NCBI RefSeq assembly: GCF_900605495.1
Contig: NZ_LR027600.1
Location: 124,001-188,000 of the forward strand
Length of the DNA: 64,000 nucleotides
Direction: 5' to 3'
Origin: Bacilliculturomica massiliensis
GTDB taxonomy: Bacteria > Bacillota > Clostridia > Peptostreptococcales > Anaerovoracaceae
The position numbers and the translations under genes are program-made. The notes under the pieces were generated by a model. The model did no database searches, was not told the origin of the DNA, and saw only the letters and a program-made list of their open reading frames with translations. Below, one piece after another: positions 37,025 to 44,386 of this stretch; positions within the stretch are counted from its first letter, which is position 1; every line of letters starts with the position of its first letter.

Positions 37025-37068
37025 GAAATAGGTGAAATGCTAAAAACGAAATGCATTTCGCCTATTTC
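37025..37068. repeat. Hairpin 2, related to hairpin 1
   Basis: GAAATAGGTGAAATGC (37025-37040) pairs with GCATTTCGCCTATTTC (37053-37068), with one G-T pair. Shared with hairpin 1: AAATAGGTGAAA in the first arm, TAAAAA in the loop and TTGCGGT just after. Confidence 0.7.
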
Positions 37069-37078
37069 ATTGCGGTTT

Positions 37079-37116
37079 TTGGGTGAGATCAAGAAAAAAT
37101 TCTCGATCTCACCCAA
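37079..37116. repeat. Hairpin 3, third member of the family
   Basis: TTGGGTGAGATC (37079-37090) pairs exactly with GATCTCACCCAA (37105-37116) around an A-rich 14-base loop, then TTTTCG. The GGTGAGA core recalls the GGTGAAA of hairpins 1 and 2. Confidence 0.65.
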
Positions 37117-37583
37117 TTTTCGTTCTGTGAGCCGTGGCCGCTGTCCAGGTCTGCCGGGCCGCGGTGCCGCCCTGTGCTGAAGGCCGGAGCGGCTGTCCGG
37201 TGACAATGGCCTGCGATGCCGGGTTACTGGACAGATTCTCCGGGTCCGCCGGCCTGGAACGCCGCCTTGTGCTGTGAGCAGAATCTGCCGGCTCGGAACG
37301 CCGTCCTGCACTGTGAGCCGGAACCGCCGCAATCCGGCTCCAGTTGGCCGCGATGCCATCCTGTGCCGCAGGCCGGAAGCACAATCCGGCTCCAATGGCC
37401 CCCAATGCCGGACAGTGGCCGGACAGCCGCCGCGCAGGACCGTGGGGCAGAGCTCGATGCGGCCGTTGACAGCCGGGACGCCGGGGTGCGGAAAAACGTC
37501 CTTGCAATTGGAGACGATGGCCAATAAAATAGAGACAAACGAGGCAGATGAGACGGGACGGATAAGTGGGAGGGGGAGCACAG
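37117..37583. repeat. GC-rich non-coding region with degenerate repeats
   Basis: This region upstream of the sigma-54 activator has imperfect repeats, for example AATCCGGCTCCA twice (near 37335 and 37382) and GGAACGCCG twice (near 37256 and 37297). Short open frames run on both strands, but none has a ribosome site with a recognisable protein. The promoter of the next gene must be within or near it; I cannot point to it. Confidence 0.5.
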
Positions 37584-38975
37584 ATGAAGCGATCGGGCCG
37601 GAAAGAGAAAATCGCGGCGGATATCCTGCTGGAAACCATGCTGTCGGCGGTGGATGAGCTTATCGTCATCGTGGATAAGGAGGGATATATCGAGGCGCTC
37701 TCAAAAGCGTACGCGGAGTTTCTGGGTGTGAACCAGAAGACGGTGGTAGGCCGCCATGTCAGCGAGGTCATCGAGAATACGAGAATGGATATCGTCACAA
37801 AGACCGGAATACCGGAAACGGGAGAGTTTCAGCAGATCAAGGGCGAAAAGATGATCGCCTCCCGCATTCCGATCTATAAGGACGGAGAGATCCTGGGCGC
37901 TTTTGGAAGGGTGCTGTTTCGGAGCATGGGCGACCTGCGGATGCTCTACGAAAAGATGAACTCCATGGAGCTGGAGCTCAGTCTGTACAAGAAGACTTTT
38001 GGAAAGATCAACACAGCCCGATACAGCGTGGATGATATCACCGGAAACTGCGACCTGATGCGGGATCTGAAGGAGACGGTAAAGAAGGTGGCGAAGACAA
38101 ATTCCAGCGTTCTGATTCTGGGAGAGAGCGGAACGGGAAAGGAGTTGTTCGCTCACGCGGTACATCAGGCCAGCATGAGAAAGAGCGCGCCCTTTATCTG
38201 CGTCAACTGCGGCACCATTCCCAGCCAACTCATCGAGTCGGAGCTGTTTGGCTATGAGGAGGGCTCTTTCACCGGGGCTAAAAAAGGGGGTAAGACAGGG
38301 CTGTTTCAGGCGGCCCACGGCGGCACCATATTTCTGGATGAGATCGGAGATCTGCCTCTGGATATGCAGGTGAAGCTCCTGCGGGTGCTTCAGGACAAGG
38401 AGATCCAGAAGATCGGCTCTAATGTGAGAGAACCGGTGAACGTCCGCGTGGTAGCCGCTACCAACAAAAGTCTTTACAAGATGGTCCAGGAAGACCGGTT
38501 CCGTTCCGATCTGTACTATCGGCTCAACGTGGTGACCCTGCACATTCCCGCACTGCGGGAACGGAAGGAGGATATCCCGTTTCTGGCACGGATCTTTATT
38601 CAGAAGTTTGCCCGGCGGGAAAATCTCACCGTTGAGGGGGTGTCGAAGGGGGCTATGGAGTACCTTATGAGATACGATTGGCCGGGAAATGTGCGCGAAC
38701 TGGAGAATGTGCTGGAGCGGGCGATCAATTTTATCGGAAGCGACGGGAAGATCAAAGTGGAGCATCTTCCTTCCAGGATCACGGGTCTGGAAGCGGATTT
38801 CCGCGCAAAGACGCTGAAAGAGACCATGGAGGAATCGGAGCGGCTGGCTATCGTCGGCGCCCTGATGAGGAGCGGAAACAGCAAGACAAAGGCTGCCAGA
38901 GAGCTGGGGATCAGCAGAACGACGCTGTATGAGAAAATGATGAAGTACGAAATCGGCAGCGGGTTTGACGGGTGA
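37584..38975 (+). CDS. Sigma-54-dependent activator (PAS-AAA-Fis type)
   Basis: This 463-aa regulator has an N-terminal PAS-like sensor (about 20-130), an AAA domain with Walker A GESGTGKE and the sigma-54 contact loop GSFTGA (about 150-390), and a C-terminal Fis-type helix-turn-helix (NSKTKAARELGISRTTLYEKM). Activators of this type bind upstream sites and open sigma-54 promoters with ATP. An inverted repeat and a sigma-54 promoter follow the gene directly, before the hydroxybutyrate genes, so this is their likely regulator. ATG 37584 follows GGGAGGGGGAG; the GTG at 37566 lies within this site. Confidence 0.92.
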   Translation: MKRSGRKEKIAADILLETMLSAVDELIVIVDKEGYIEALSKAYAEFLGVNQKTVVGRHVSEVIENTRMDIVTKTGIPETGEFQQIKGEKMIASRIPIYKDGEILGAFGRVLFRSMGDLRMLYEKMNSMELELSLYKKTFGKINTARYSVDDITGNCDLMRDLKETVKKVAKTNSSVLILGESGTGKELFAHAVHQASMRKSAPFICVNCGTIPSQLIESELFGYEEGSFTGAKKGGKTGLFQAAHGGTIFLDEIGDLPLDMQVKLLRVLQDKEIQKIGSNVREPVNVRVVAATNKSLYKMVQEDRFRSDLYYRLNVVTLHIPALRERKEDIPFLARIFIQKFARRENLTVEGVSKGAMEYLMRYDWPGNVRELENVLERAINFIGSDGKIKVEHLPSRITGLEADFRAKTLKETMEESERLAIVGALMRSGNSKTKAARELGISRTTLYEKMMKYEIGSGFDG

Positions 38976-38999
38976 TAAGAAAAGTGGAATTAGTCTAAA

Positions 39000-39033
39000 A
39001 TATTCAGAACAAAGAAGTAAATGTTCGGAATAT
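39000..39033. promoter_or_regulatory. Candidate activator-binding inverted repeat
   Basis: ATATTC-A-GAAC (39000-39010) and GTTC-G-GAATAT (39023-39033) mirror each other with a 12-base gap. It lies about 200 bases before the sigma-54 promoter, a fitting place for an upstream activating sequence of the adjacent regulator. Confidence 0.6.
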
Positions 39034-39122
39034 CTAACGTTTTAAATTGGAAAAAATGAAATGGTGTAAGAATTATCGTACATAAATTTGCTGATTCTTA
39101 TATTGATGTTTGGAAATCCTTA

Positions 39123-39168
39123 CGTTTTTCTGCGAAAACTGCGGAAAAACGGGGGATTTTTTTTATTC
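39123..39168. promoter_or_regulatory. Hairpin with T-run, terminator of the activator gene or second operator
   Basis: CGTTTTTCTGC pairs with GCGGAAAAACG around a short loop (39123-39151), followed after GGGGA by eight T. It could end the activator transcript, or, since the symmetry is high, be a second protein site. Confidence 0.5.
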
Positions 39169-39228
39169 CTCAGGCTGAGGAGCTTTACAACCGTTGGTAT
39201 TACACGATTTCCAATTTCTTTGTCAGAT

Positions 39229-39244
39229 TGGAATGATAATTGCA
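39229..39244 (+). promoter_or_regulatory. Sigma-54 promoter of the hydroxybutyrate operon
   Basis: TGGAATG-N4-TTGCA matches the -24/-12 consensus TGGCACG-N4-TTGCW at the key GG and GC positions with correct spacing. It lies 113 bases before the first gene of the operon. Confidence 0.8.
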
Positions 39245-39356
39245 GTTTATTATAGGCGTGACAGGTAAACGTTATCACAGAGACAGGTGACCGAAAGAGT
39301 ATGAGTGTATGAGTTCTGATGTATGGTCATGAGTGTATGTAAAGGAGGAGCGAGAG

Positions 39357-40118
39357 ATGCTGAAAAACAAAGTCGCCATTGTAACAGGCGCGGCCAGCGG
39401 TATCGGTTATGCCACGGCGGAGTGCCTTGCCAGGGAAGGTGTGAAGGTGGTCATGGCGGATGTGAACGAGGGTCTGCTCTCGGAAGCGTCGGAGAAACTG
39501 TCCTGCGACTGTTTCGCAGTGGATCTGAGCAAACGGCAGGGATGCCGGGATCTGGTGGACTACACGCTGGATCAATATGGAAAGACGGATATTCTGGTGA
39601 ACGTGGCCGGTATCCAAAATGTGGCCTCGGTCGAAGAGTTCCCTGAGGAACGCTGGGATTTCATGATCTCCCTGATGCTGACTGCGCCTTTCCTGCTGAC
39701 GAAGTATACGTGGCCTTCCATGAAGGAACAGGGCTGGGGCCGCGTTATCAATCTGAATTCCATCCATGGACTTGTGGCTTCGGAATTCAAGTCGGCTTAT
39801 GTTTCCGCGAAACACGGCCTGATGGGACTGACTAAGACGGCCGCCCTGGAGGGAGGCCCTTACGGGATCACGGTCAATTCCATCTGCCCGGCTTATGTGA
39901 GAACGCCGCTGGTAGATAATCAGATCGAAGCTCAGGCGCAGAATCACGGAATCAGCAAAGAAGAAGTGGTGAGCAAGATCATGCTGCAGAAGGCGGCGGT
40001 CAAGACACTGCTGGAACCTTCCACAGTGGCGGAGGTAGTCAAATTCCTCTGTTCCGACGTGGGAAACAATATCACAGGCTCCGCGCTGACCATCGACGGC
40101 GGCTGGACCGCGGGCTGA
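39357..40118 (+). CDS. 3-hydroxybutyrate dehydrogenase (SDR family)
   Basis: This 253-aa short-chain dehydrogenase probably oxidises (R)-3-hydroxybutyrate to acetoacetate with NAD. The cofactor motif TGAASGIG is near residue 11, and the active site shows Ser/His in NSIHG and YVSAK. The region PAYVRTPLVDNQIEAQAQNHGI is characteristic of the hydroxybutyrate group. Context supports this: a GntP permease and an acetoacetate-type CoA-transferase follow. I chose ATG 39357 after AAAGGAGGAGCG; the frame opens eight codons earlier. It is first in the sigma-54 operon. Confidence 0.85.
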   Translation: MLKNKVAIVTGAASGIGYATAECLAREGVKVVMADVNEGLLSEASEKLSCDCFAVDLSKRQGCRDLVDYTLDQYGKTDILVNVAGIQNVASVEEFPEERWDFMISLMLTAPFLLTKYTWPSMKEQGWGRVINLNSIHGLVASEFKSAYVSAKHGLMGLTKTAALEGGPYGITVNSICPAYVRTPLVDNQIEAQAQNHGISKEEVVSKIMLQKAAVKTLLEPSTVAEVVKFLCSDVGNNITGSALTIDGGWTAG

Positions 40119-40139
40119 TCGTGCGCCGCTGATAAAGCG

Positions 40140-40290
40140 TCTTACGGTCCGGGAGTGCCCGGACCGCAGATCTGTCGACAGTGTGTGGACTGGAGAGACC
40201 GGGGGCCGGAGCGGCCACAGAACCGGCCGGCGGTCGGAGCGACCGCTGACGGCCGATGAAAAGGCCCGATCCCGGGCCTGCAATCGTATC
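40140..40290. repeat. Cluster of GC-rich stem-loops in an operon gap
   Basis: Three strong stems lie between the dehydrogenase and permease genes: CGGTCCGGG/CCCGGACCG (near 40147), GCGGTCG/CGACCGC (near 40229) and AGGCCCG/CGGGCCT (near 40262). None ends in a T-run, so they more likely slow decay or adjust expression between genes than end transcription. Confidence 0.5.
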
Positions 40291-40352
40291 AATCTTTACT
40301 AGTTAAAAACAAGCTGTAACAGACGTGTTGTTTATAAAGAAGGAGGAAAATC

Positions 40353-41744
40353 ATGATCGGAGTTATCGGTATTGTCATTTCCCTGCTCCTGCTGATGTAC
40401 CTGGCGTACAGGGGCTGGTCGATCATTTTGCTCGCCCCCATCCTCGCCTGCTTTGCGGCGGCCTTCGCTCTTCTTGAAGGCGGAGAATTCCACTTGATGG
40501 CCACCTATACGGAGACCTTCATGCCTAATCTGGCTGGGTATATCAAGTCCAATTTCCCCATGTTTATGCTGGGCGCCGTGTTCGGGAAGGTCATGGATCT
40601 GTCCGGAAGCGCCAACGCCATCGCCGAATTTATTACGGAAAAGATCGGCAGAGGCAAAGAAATGTGGGCGATCGTGCTGTCCTGCGCGGTCATTACATAC
40701 GGAGGCGTTTCGCTGTTCGTAGCGGCCTTCGCCATCTATCCCATCGGCGCGGCCCTGTTCAGAGAGGCTGATCTGCCGAAGAGACTGCTGCCTCCGGCTA
40801 TCGCGCTGGGAGCTTTCACCTTTACCATGACGGCTCTGCCGGGCACGCCGCAGATCCAGAATGCCATCCCCATGACATATTTCGGAACGGATGCGTTCGC
40901 TGCTCCGATCCTCGGTATCGTGGCTGCGCTGATCATGCTGTTCGGAGGCATGTTCTGGCTGACCAGCAGACTGAAGAAGGCCAAGGCCAACGGCGAGGGA
41001 TACGGGAATCATCCCAATGAAAACCTGAAGGTGATGGATCCCTCCAAGCTGCCGCCTTTCAGCACTTCTATCATTCCGATCATCGTCGTGATCGCAGCCA
41101 ATTTCGCATTTTCCAAGTGGGTTCTGCCCGCGGGCGACTCTTCCTATCTGGAAGAGGGATACGGCACCACCTTCGGTTCTGTGGTAGGAACCTGGAGTTT
41201 GGTCATCGCGCTGATCATCGGTATCGTGCTCGTTGTAATATTCAACTTCAAGAGATTTGAAAACGGCGTGGTGGATTCCCTGAAGGAAGGCGTTAACGGT
41301 TCCCTTCTCGCCGTCATGAACACAGCCTCTGAGGTAGGCTACGGTAATGTAATCAAATCGCTGGCCGGTTTCGCCATCGTGGCGTCCGGAATGCTGTCCA
41401 TTTCTTCCAATCCTCTGATCGGCGAAGCGATCGCATCTTCGGTGCTGGCCGGTATCACCGGTTCCGCTTCCGGCGGGCTGTCCATCGCTCTGGCCACCTT
41501 CGCGGAAGGCTTTATGGAGACGGCGGCGGCCGCCGGCATCAGCCCGGAGGTCCTGCACAGAGTCGCCGCAGTCGCCTGCGGAGGCCTGGACACTCTGCCC
41601 CACAACGGCGCGGTCATCACGCTTCTGGCAGTGACGGGCATGACGCATAAGCAGTGCTATGTCAACATCGGTATGTGTACCGTAGTCATCCCGACCATCG
41701 CCTGTATTGCCATCATCATTCTCGGTTCCATGGGAATCGCGTAA
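40353..41744 (+). CDS. GntP-family permease
   Basis: This 463-aa inner-membrane protein has about 12 hydrophobic helices and matches the GntP family, whose members import gluconate, glycerate and 3-hydroxybutyrate with protons. Seen motifs include PMFMLGAVFGKVMDLSG near residue 70 and TALPGTPQIQNAIP near residue 160, plus a C-terminal HNGAVITLLAVTGMTHKQCY. Between a 3-hydroxybutyrate dehydrogenase and a CoA-transferase, the likely substrate is 3-hydroxybutyrate or a similar short hydroxy acid. Ribosome site AAGGAGGAAAAT precedes the ATG. Confidence 0.88.
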   Translation: MIGVIGIVISLLLLMYLAYRGWSIILLAPILACFAAAFALLEGGEFHLMATYTETFMPNLAGYIKSNFPMFMLGAVFGKVMDLSGSANAIAEFITEKIGRGKEMWAIVLSCAVITYGGVSLFVAAFAIYPIGAALFREADLPKRLLPPAIALGAFTFTMTALPGTPQIQNAIPMTYFGTDAFAAPILGIVAALIMLFGGMFWLTSRLKKAKANGEGYGNHPNENLKVMDPSKLPPFSTSIIPIIVVIAANFAFSKWVLPAGDSSYLEEGYGTTFGSVVGTWSLVIALIIGIVLVVIFNFKRFENGVVDSLKEGVNGSLLAVMNTASEVGYGNVIKSLAGFAIVASGMLSISSNPLIGEAIASSVLAGITGSASGGLSIALATFAEGFMETAAAAGISPEVLHRVAAVACGGLDTLPHNGAVITLLAVTGMTHKQCYVNIGMCTVVIPTIACIAIIILGSMGIA

Positions 41745-41864
41745 CAGAGAAATCGCCAGTGGATCCTGATCGACGAGGGCTCTGGGAAAAAACCAACCAG
41801 GGCCCCGGCGACAGAAAATAAGCGGCCTGCCGGATCCGGCAGTGTGAAACGGAGGAGAATTCAA

Positions 41865-42554
41865 ATGATCAACAAAATCAGAACCGCTGAGGAAGCGGTA
41901 GCCGGCATCCAGGATGGCATGACCATCATGGTCGGCGGGTTCCTGGGAACAGGCTCGCCCGAAATTCTGATCGACGCGCTCGTGAAAAAAGGCGTCAAGC
42001 ATCTGACCGTCATCGGAAACGACGGCGGACTTCCCGCGGCTGCCACCGGCACCACGGACAGAGGGATCGCCAAGCTTCTGAGCGCCGGCATGGTAGACCA
42101 TATCATCGCATCCCACGTGGGAATGAACCCCCTCATCGGCAAGGGAATGAACGACGGCTCCCTGGAGTGCACCCTGGTCCCCCAGGGCTCTCTGGCGGAG
42201 AAGATCAGAGCGGCGGGCGCCGGTCTGGGCGGCGTACTCACCCCCACCGGAGTGGGCACCATCATTGCCGAGGGCAAGGAGACCATCAATATCGACGGAA
42301 AAGACTATCTGCTAGAGAAGCCGCTGAAAGCGGACTACGCGCTGATCCGCGCCTCCGTCTGCGATAAGTTCGGCAATTTCACCTGCGCCAAGGCCACGAA
42401 GAACTTCAACTACGTGATGGCTATGGCGGCGGACACGGTGGCCATCGCGACGGAGCAGCTGTATGAGGTAGGAGAGAAAGATCCGGATACCTACGCGATG
42501 TCCGGGATCTTTGCGACATATATTGTAGGAGGTGAAAAACCATGGCAGATTTAA
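41865..42554 (+). CDS. atoD: CoA-transferase subunit A (AtoD-like)
   Basis: This 229-aa protein is the alpha subunit of a 3-oxoacid/butyrate-acetoacetate CoA-transferase that moves CoA to acetoacetate from another acyl-CoA. The CoA-binding start GMTIMVGGFLGTGSPE, and GGVLTPTGVGTIIAEG and YALIRASVCDKFGN, are typical. ATG 41865 follows ACGGAGGAG. The beta subunit starts 13 bases before this stop, so the two are translated as a pair. Position after the permease fits activation of acetoacetate made by the dehydrogenase. Confidence 0.93.
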   Translation: MINKIRTAEEAVAGIQDGMTIMVGGFLGTGSPEILIDALVKKGVKHLTVIGNDGGLPAAATGTTDRGIAKLLSAGMVDHIIASHVGMNPLIGKGMNDGSLECTLVPQGSLAEKIRAAGAGLGGVLTPTGVGTIIAEGKETINIDGKDYLLEKPLKADYALIRASVCDKFGNFTCAKATKNFNYVMAMAADTVAIATEQLYEVGEKDPDTYAMSGIFATYIVGGEKPWQI

Positions 42555-43198
42555 AGGCGAGGATCGCGTCGAGAACGGCGAAAGAATTTAAGGACGGAGA
42601 CGTGGCCAACCTGGGGATCGGCCTGCCGACCATGGTGGCGAACTATCTTCCGGAGGGAGTGCATATCGTACTGCATTCGGAGAACGGATTTACGGGACTT
42701 GCGGGAAGCGCGGAAAAGGGAAAAGAGGACGTGGATGTGATCAACTCCGGAGGAGCGTACGTAACGCACACGCCGGAAGCGAACTTTTTCGACACAGCCA
42801 TGAGTTTTTCCATCGTGAGAGGCGGACACGTAGACGCCACAGTACTAGGAGCCATGGAAGTAGATGAGCACGGAAATCTGGCGAACTGGATCGTACCGGG
42901 GAAGATGGTGGCTGGAATGGGCGGAGCCATGGACCTGGTAGTGGGAGCGAAGAAAGTGATCATCTCCATGCTGCACACGCAGAAGGGAGCGCACAAGATC
43001 CTGAAGGAGTGCACGCTGCCGTACACGGCGCTGGGCGTAGTGGATCTGATCATCACGGAGATGGGAGTCATGGAAGTGGCGCCGGAAGGCATCGTATTGA
43101 AAGAGCTGCACCCGGACTTCACGCTGGACGAGATCAAGGCCGCCACAGGCTGCGAACTGATCATCAGCCCGGATCTGAAGCCTATGGAAGAGGAGTAG
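42542..43198 (+). CDS. atoA: CoA-transferase subunit B (AtoA-like)
   Basis: This 218-aa beta subunit carries the catalytic glutamate in HSENGFTGL (about residue 47), which forms the enzyme-CoA thioester. Other family parts: VANLGIGLPTMVANYLPEG, RGGHVDATVLGAMEVDEHGNLANWIVPGK and GVVDLIITEMGVMEV. It overlaps the alpha-subunit gene and has GGAGGTGAAAAA in front, so both are made in equal amounts. The dehydrogenase gene follows 4 bases later. Confidence 0.95.
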   Translation: MADLKARIASRTAKEFKDGDVANLGIGLPTMVANYLPEGVHIVLHSENGFTGLAGSAEKGKEDVDVINSGGAYVTHTPEANFFDTAMSFSIVRGGHVDATVLGAMEVDEHGNLANWIVPGKMVAGMGGAMDLVVGAKKVIISMLHTQKGAHKILKECTLPYTALGVVDLIITEMGVMEVAPEGIVLKELHPDFTLDEIKAATGCELIISPDLKPMEEE

Positions 43199-43202
43199 GA
43201 AC

Positions 43203-44135
43203 ATGAAGGAAATCAAAAATATCGTGATCGCCGGCGCGGGGACCATGGGGTCCTCCATGGGTCAGACGTTTGCAAAATACGGATATGACGTGGTGCTTTA
43301 CGACGTTTTTCCCGCGGCTCTTGAAAAGGCGGAAAAGCTGATCCGGCTGAATCAGGAGACGGAAGTATCCCAGGGCGTGGTTACCCAGGAGGAATCAGAG
43401 GCGCTGCTGAAACGGATCATCTACACAGACGCCAAGGATTGTTTTGGGACGGCGGATTTCGTTGTGGAAGCGATCCTGGAAAAGCTGGAAGTCAAGCATA
43501 CCTTCTGGGAAGAGGCGTCCCGCCTGGTGCCCAGGGACGCGCTGCTGGCCAGCAATACCTCAGGCCTGTCCATTTCCAGGATAGCGGAGGTGATCGAGGG
43601 ACCGGAGCGGTTCGGCGGCATGCACTGGATCAATCCGCCGCACCTGATCCCGCTGATCGAGGTCATTCAGGGGAAAGAGACCAGCGACGAGGCCGCGGAG
43701 GCGATCCGGGATATGGCGCTGGCAGTGGACAAAAAGCCTGTCATCGTGCAGGATGCTCCGGGGTTCGCGCTGAACCGCATCCAGCTGGCGGTACTGCGGG
43801 AGTGCCTTCATATCGTGGAGGAGGGCATCGCAGCGCCTGAGGCGGTGGACGATGTGATGAAATACGGACTGGGCATGCGTTACGCCTGCCTGGGCCCCTT
43901 CGAGGTCTGCGATCTGGGAGGACTGGATATTTTCTACAACATCGCTTCCTATCTCTTTGAGGATCTCAGCGACCGTAAGGAGCCCTTCGGAATGCTGGCG
44001 GATCGGTTTGAGAAGGGGCAGTACGGGGTGAAGAACGGTGCTGGTTTCTACGATTATTCCGACGGCAAGGACGCGGAGAAGATCAGATACAGAGACCAGA
44101 TGTTTACCAAACTGGCCAAATGCCTGTTTGAGTGA
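43203..44135 (+). CDS. 3-hydroxyacyl dehydrogenase, crystallin/carnitine-dehydrogenase-like subgroup
   Basis: This 310-aa NAD-dependent dehydrogenase has the Rossmann start IAGAGTMGSSMGQTFAKYGYDV, the catalytic region GMHWINPPHLIPLIEV and the C-terminal domain GLGMRYACLGPFEVCDLGGLD. 3-hydroxybutyryl-CoA dehydrogenases normally read FFNPVP at the second site; NPPHLIPLVEV is more typical of the lambda-crystallin, L-gulonate and L-carnitine dehydrogenase branch, which act on free hydroxy acids. It could thus oxidise (S)-3-hydroxybutyrate to acetoacetate, complementing the SDR that takes the R form. The acyl-CoA alternative remains open. It ends the operon. Confidence 0.82.
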   Translation: MKEIKNIVIAGAGTMGSSMGQTFAKYGYDVVLYDVFPAALEKAEKLIRLNQETEVSQGVVTQEESEALLKRIIYTDAKDCFGTADFVVEAILEKLEVKHTFWEEASRLVPRDALLASNTSGLSISRIAEVIEGPERFGGMHWINPPHLIPLIEVIQGKETSDEAAEAIRDMALAVDKKPVIVQDAPGFALNRIQLAVLRECLHIVEEGIAAPEAVDDVMKYGLGMRYACLGPFEVCDLGGLDIFYNIASYLFEDLSDRKEPFGMLADRFEKGQYGVKNGAGFYDYSDGKDAEKIRYRDQMFTKLAKCLFE

Positions 44136-44185
44136 GTTTTTTAAAAGCCACACAACGCACAATGTCCGTACAGATACATACAACG

Positions 44186-44217
44186 GAAAAAGGACGCGCC
44201 TGCCGCGTTCTTTTTCT
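44186..44217 (+). terminator. Terminator of the hydroxybutyrate operon
   Basis: AAAAAGGACGCG and CGCGTTCTTTTT pair around CCTGC with one G-T pair and end in a T-run. It lies about 50 bases after the last gene. Confidence 0.8.
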
Positions 44218-44297
44218 TTGCAATAAAATCACGACCTGCGGGGCCCCCGCTGTTTTTCTTTTCTTGTGCTTTCTTATGGCTTTCCTGTGGTGGGCTG

Positions 44298-44306
44298 TGA
44301 TATGAT
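44298..44306 (+). promoter_or_regulatory. Extended -10 promoter of the second activator gene
   Basis: TGATATGAT is a good extended -10 and lies about 80 bases before the activator start; the -35 is poor. It suggests constitutive sigma-A expression of the regulator. Confidence 0.5.
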
Positions 44307-44386
44307 GGATTCAGCAGGCTCGGCAGGTTCAGCCGGAGGAACGGCGACGGCGAAGAAGGAACGACGAAAGCAGCAGGAGGAATGTC

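Noticed and set aside
37117-37583. Possible CRISPR array in the repeat-rich region
   Set aside because: The repeats are degenerate, unequal in length and spacing, and there are no unique spacers of constant size or cas genes.
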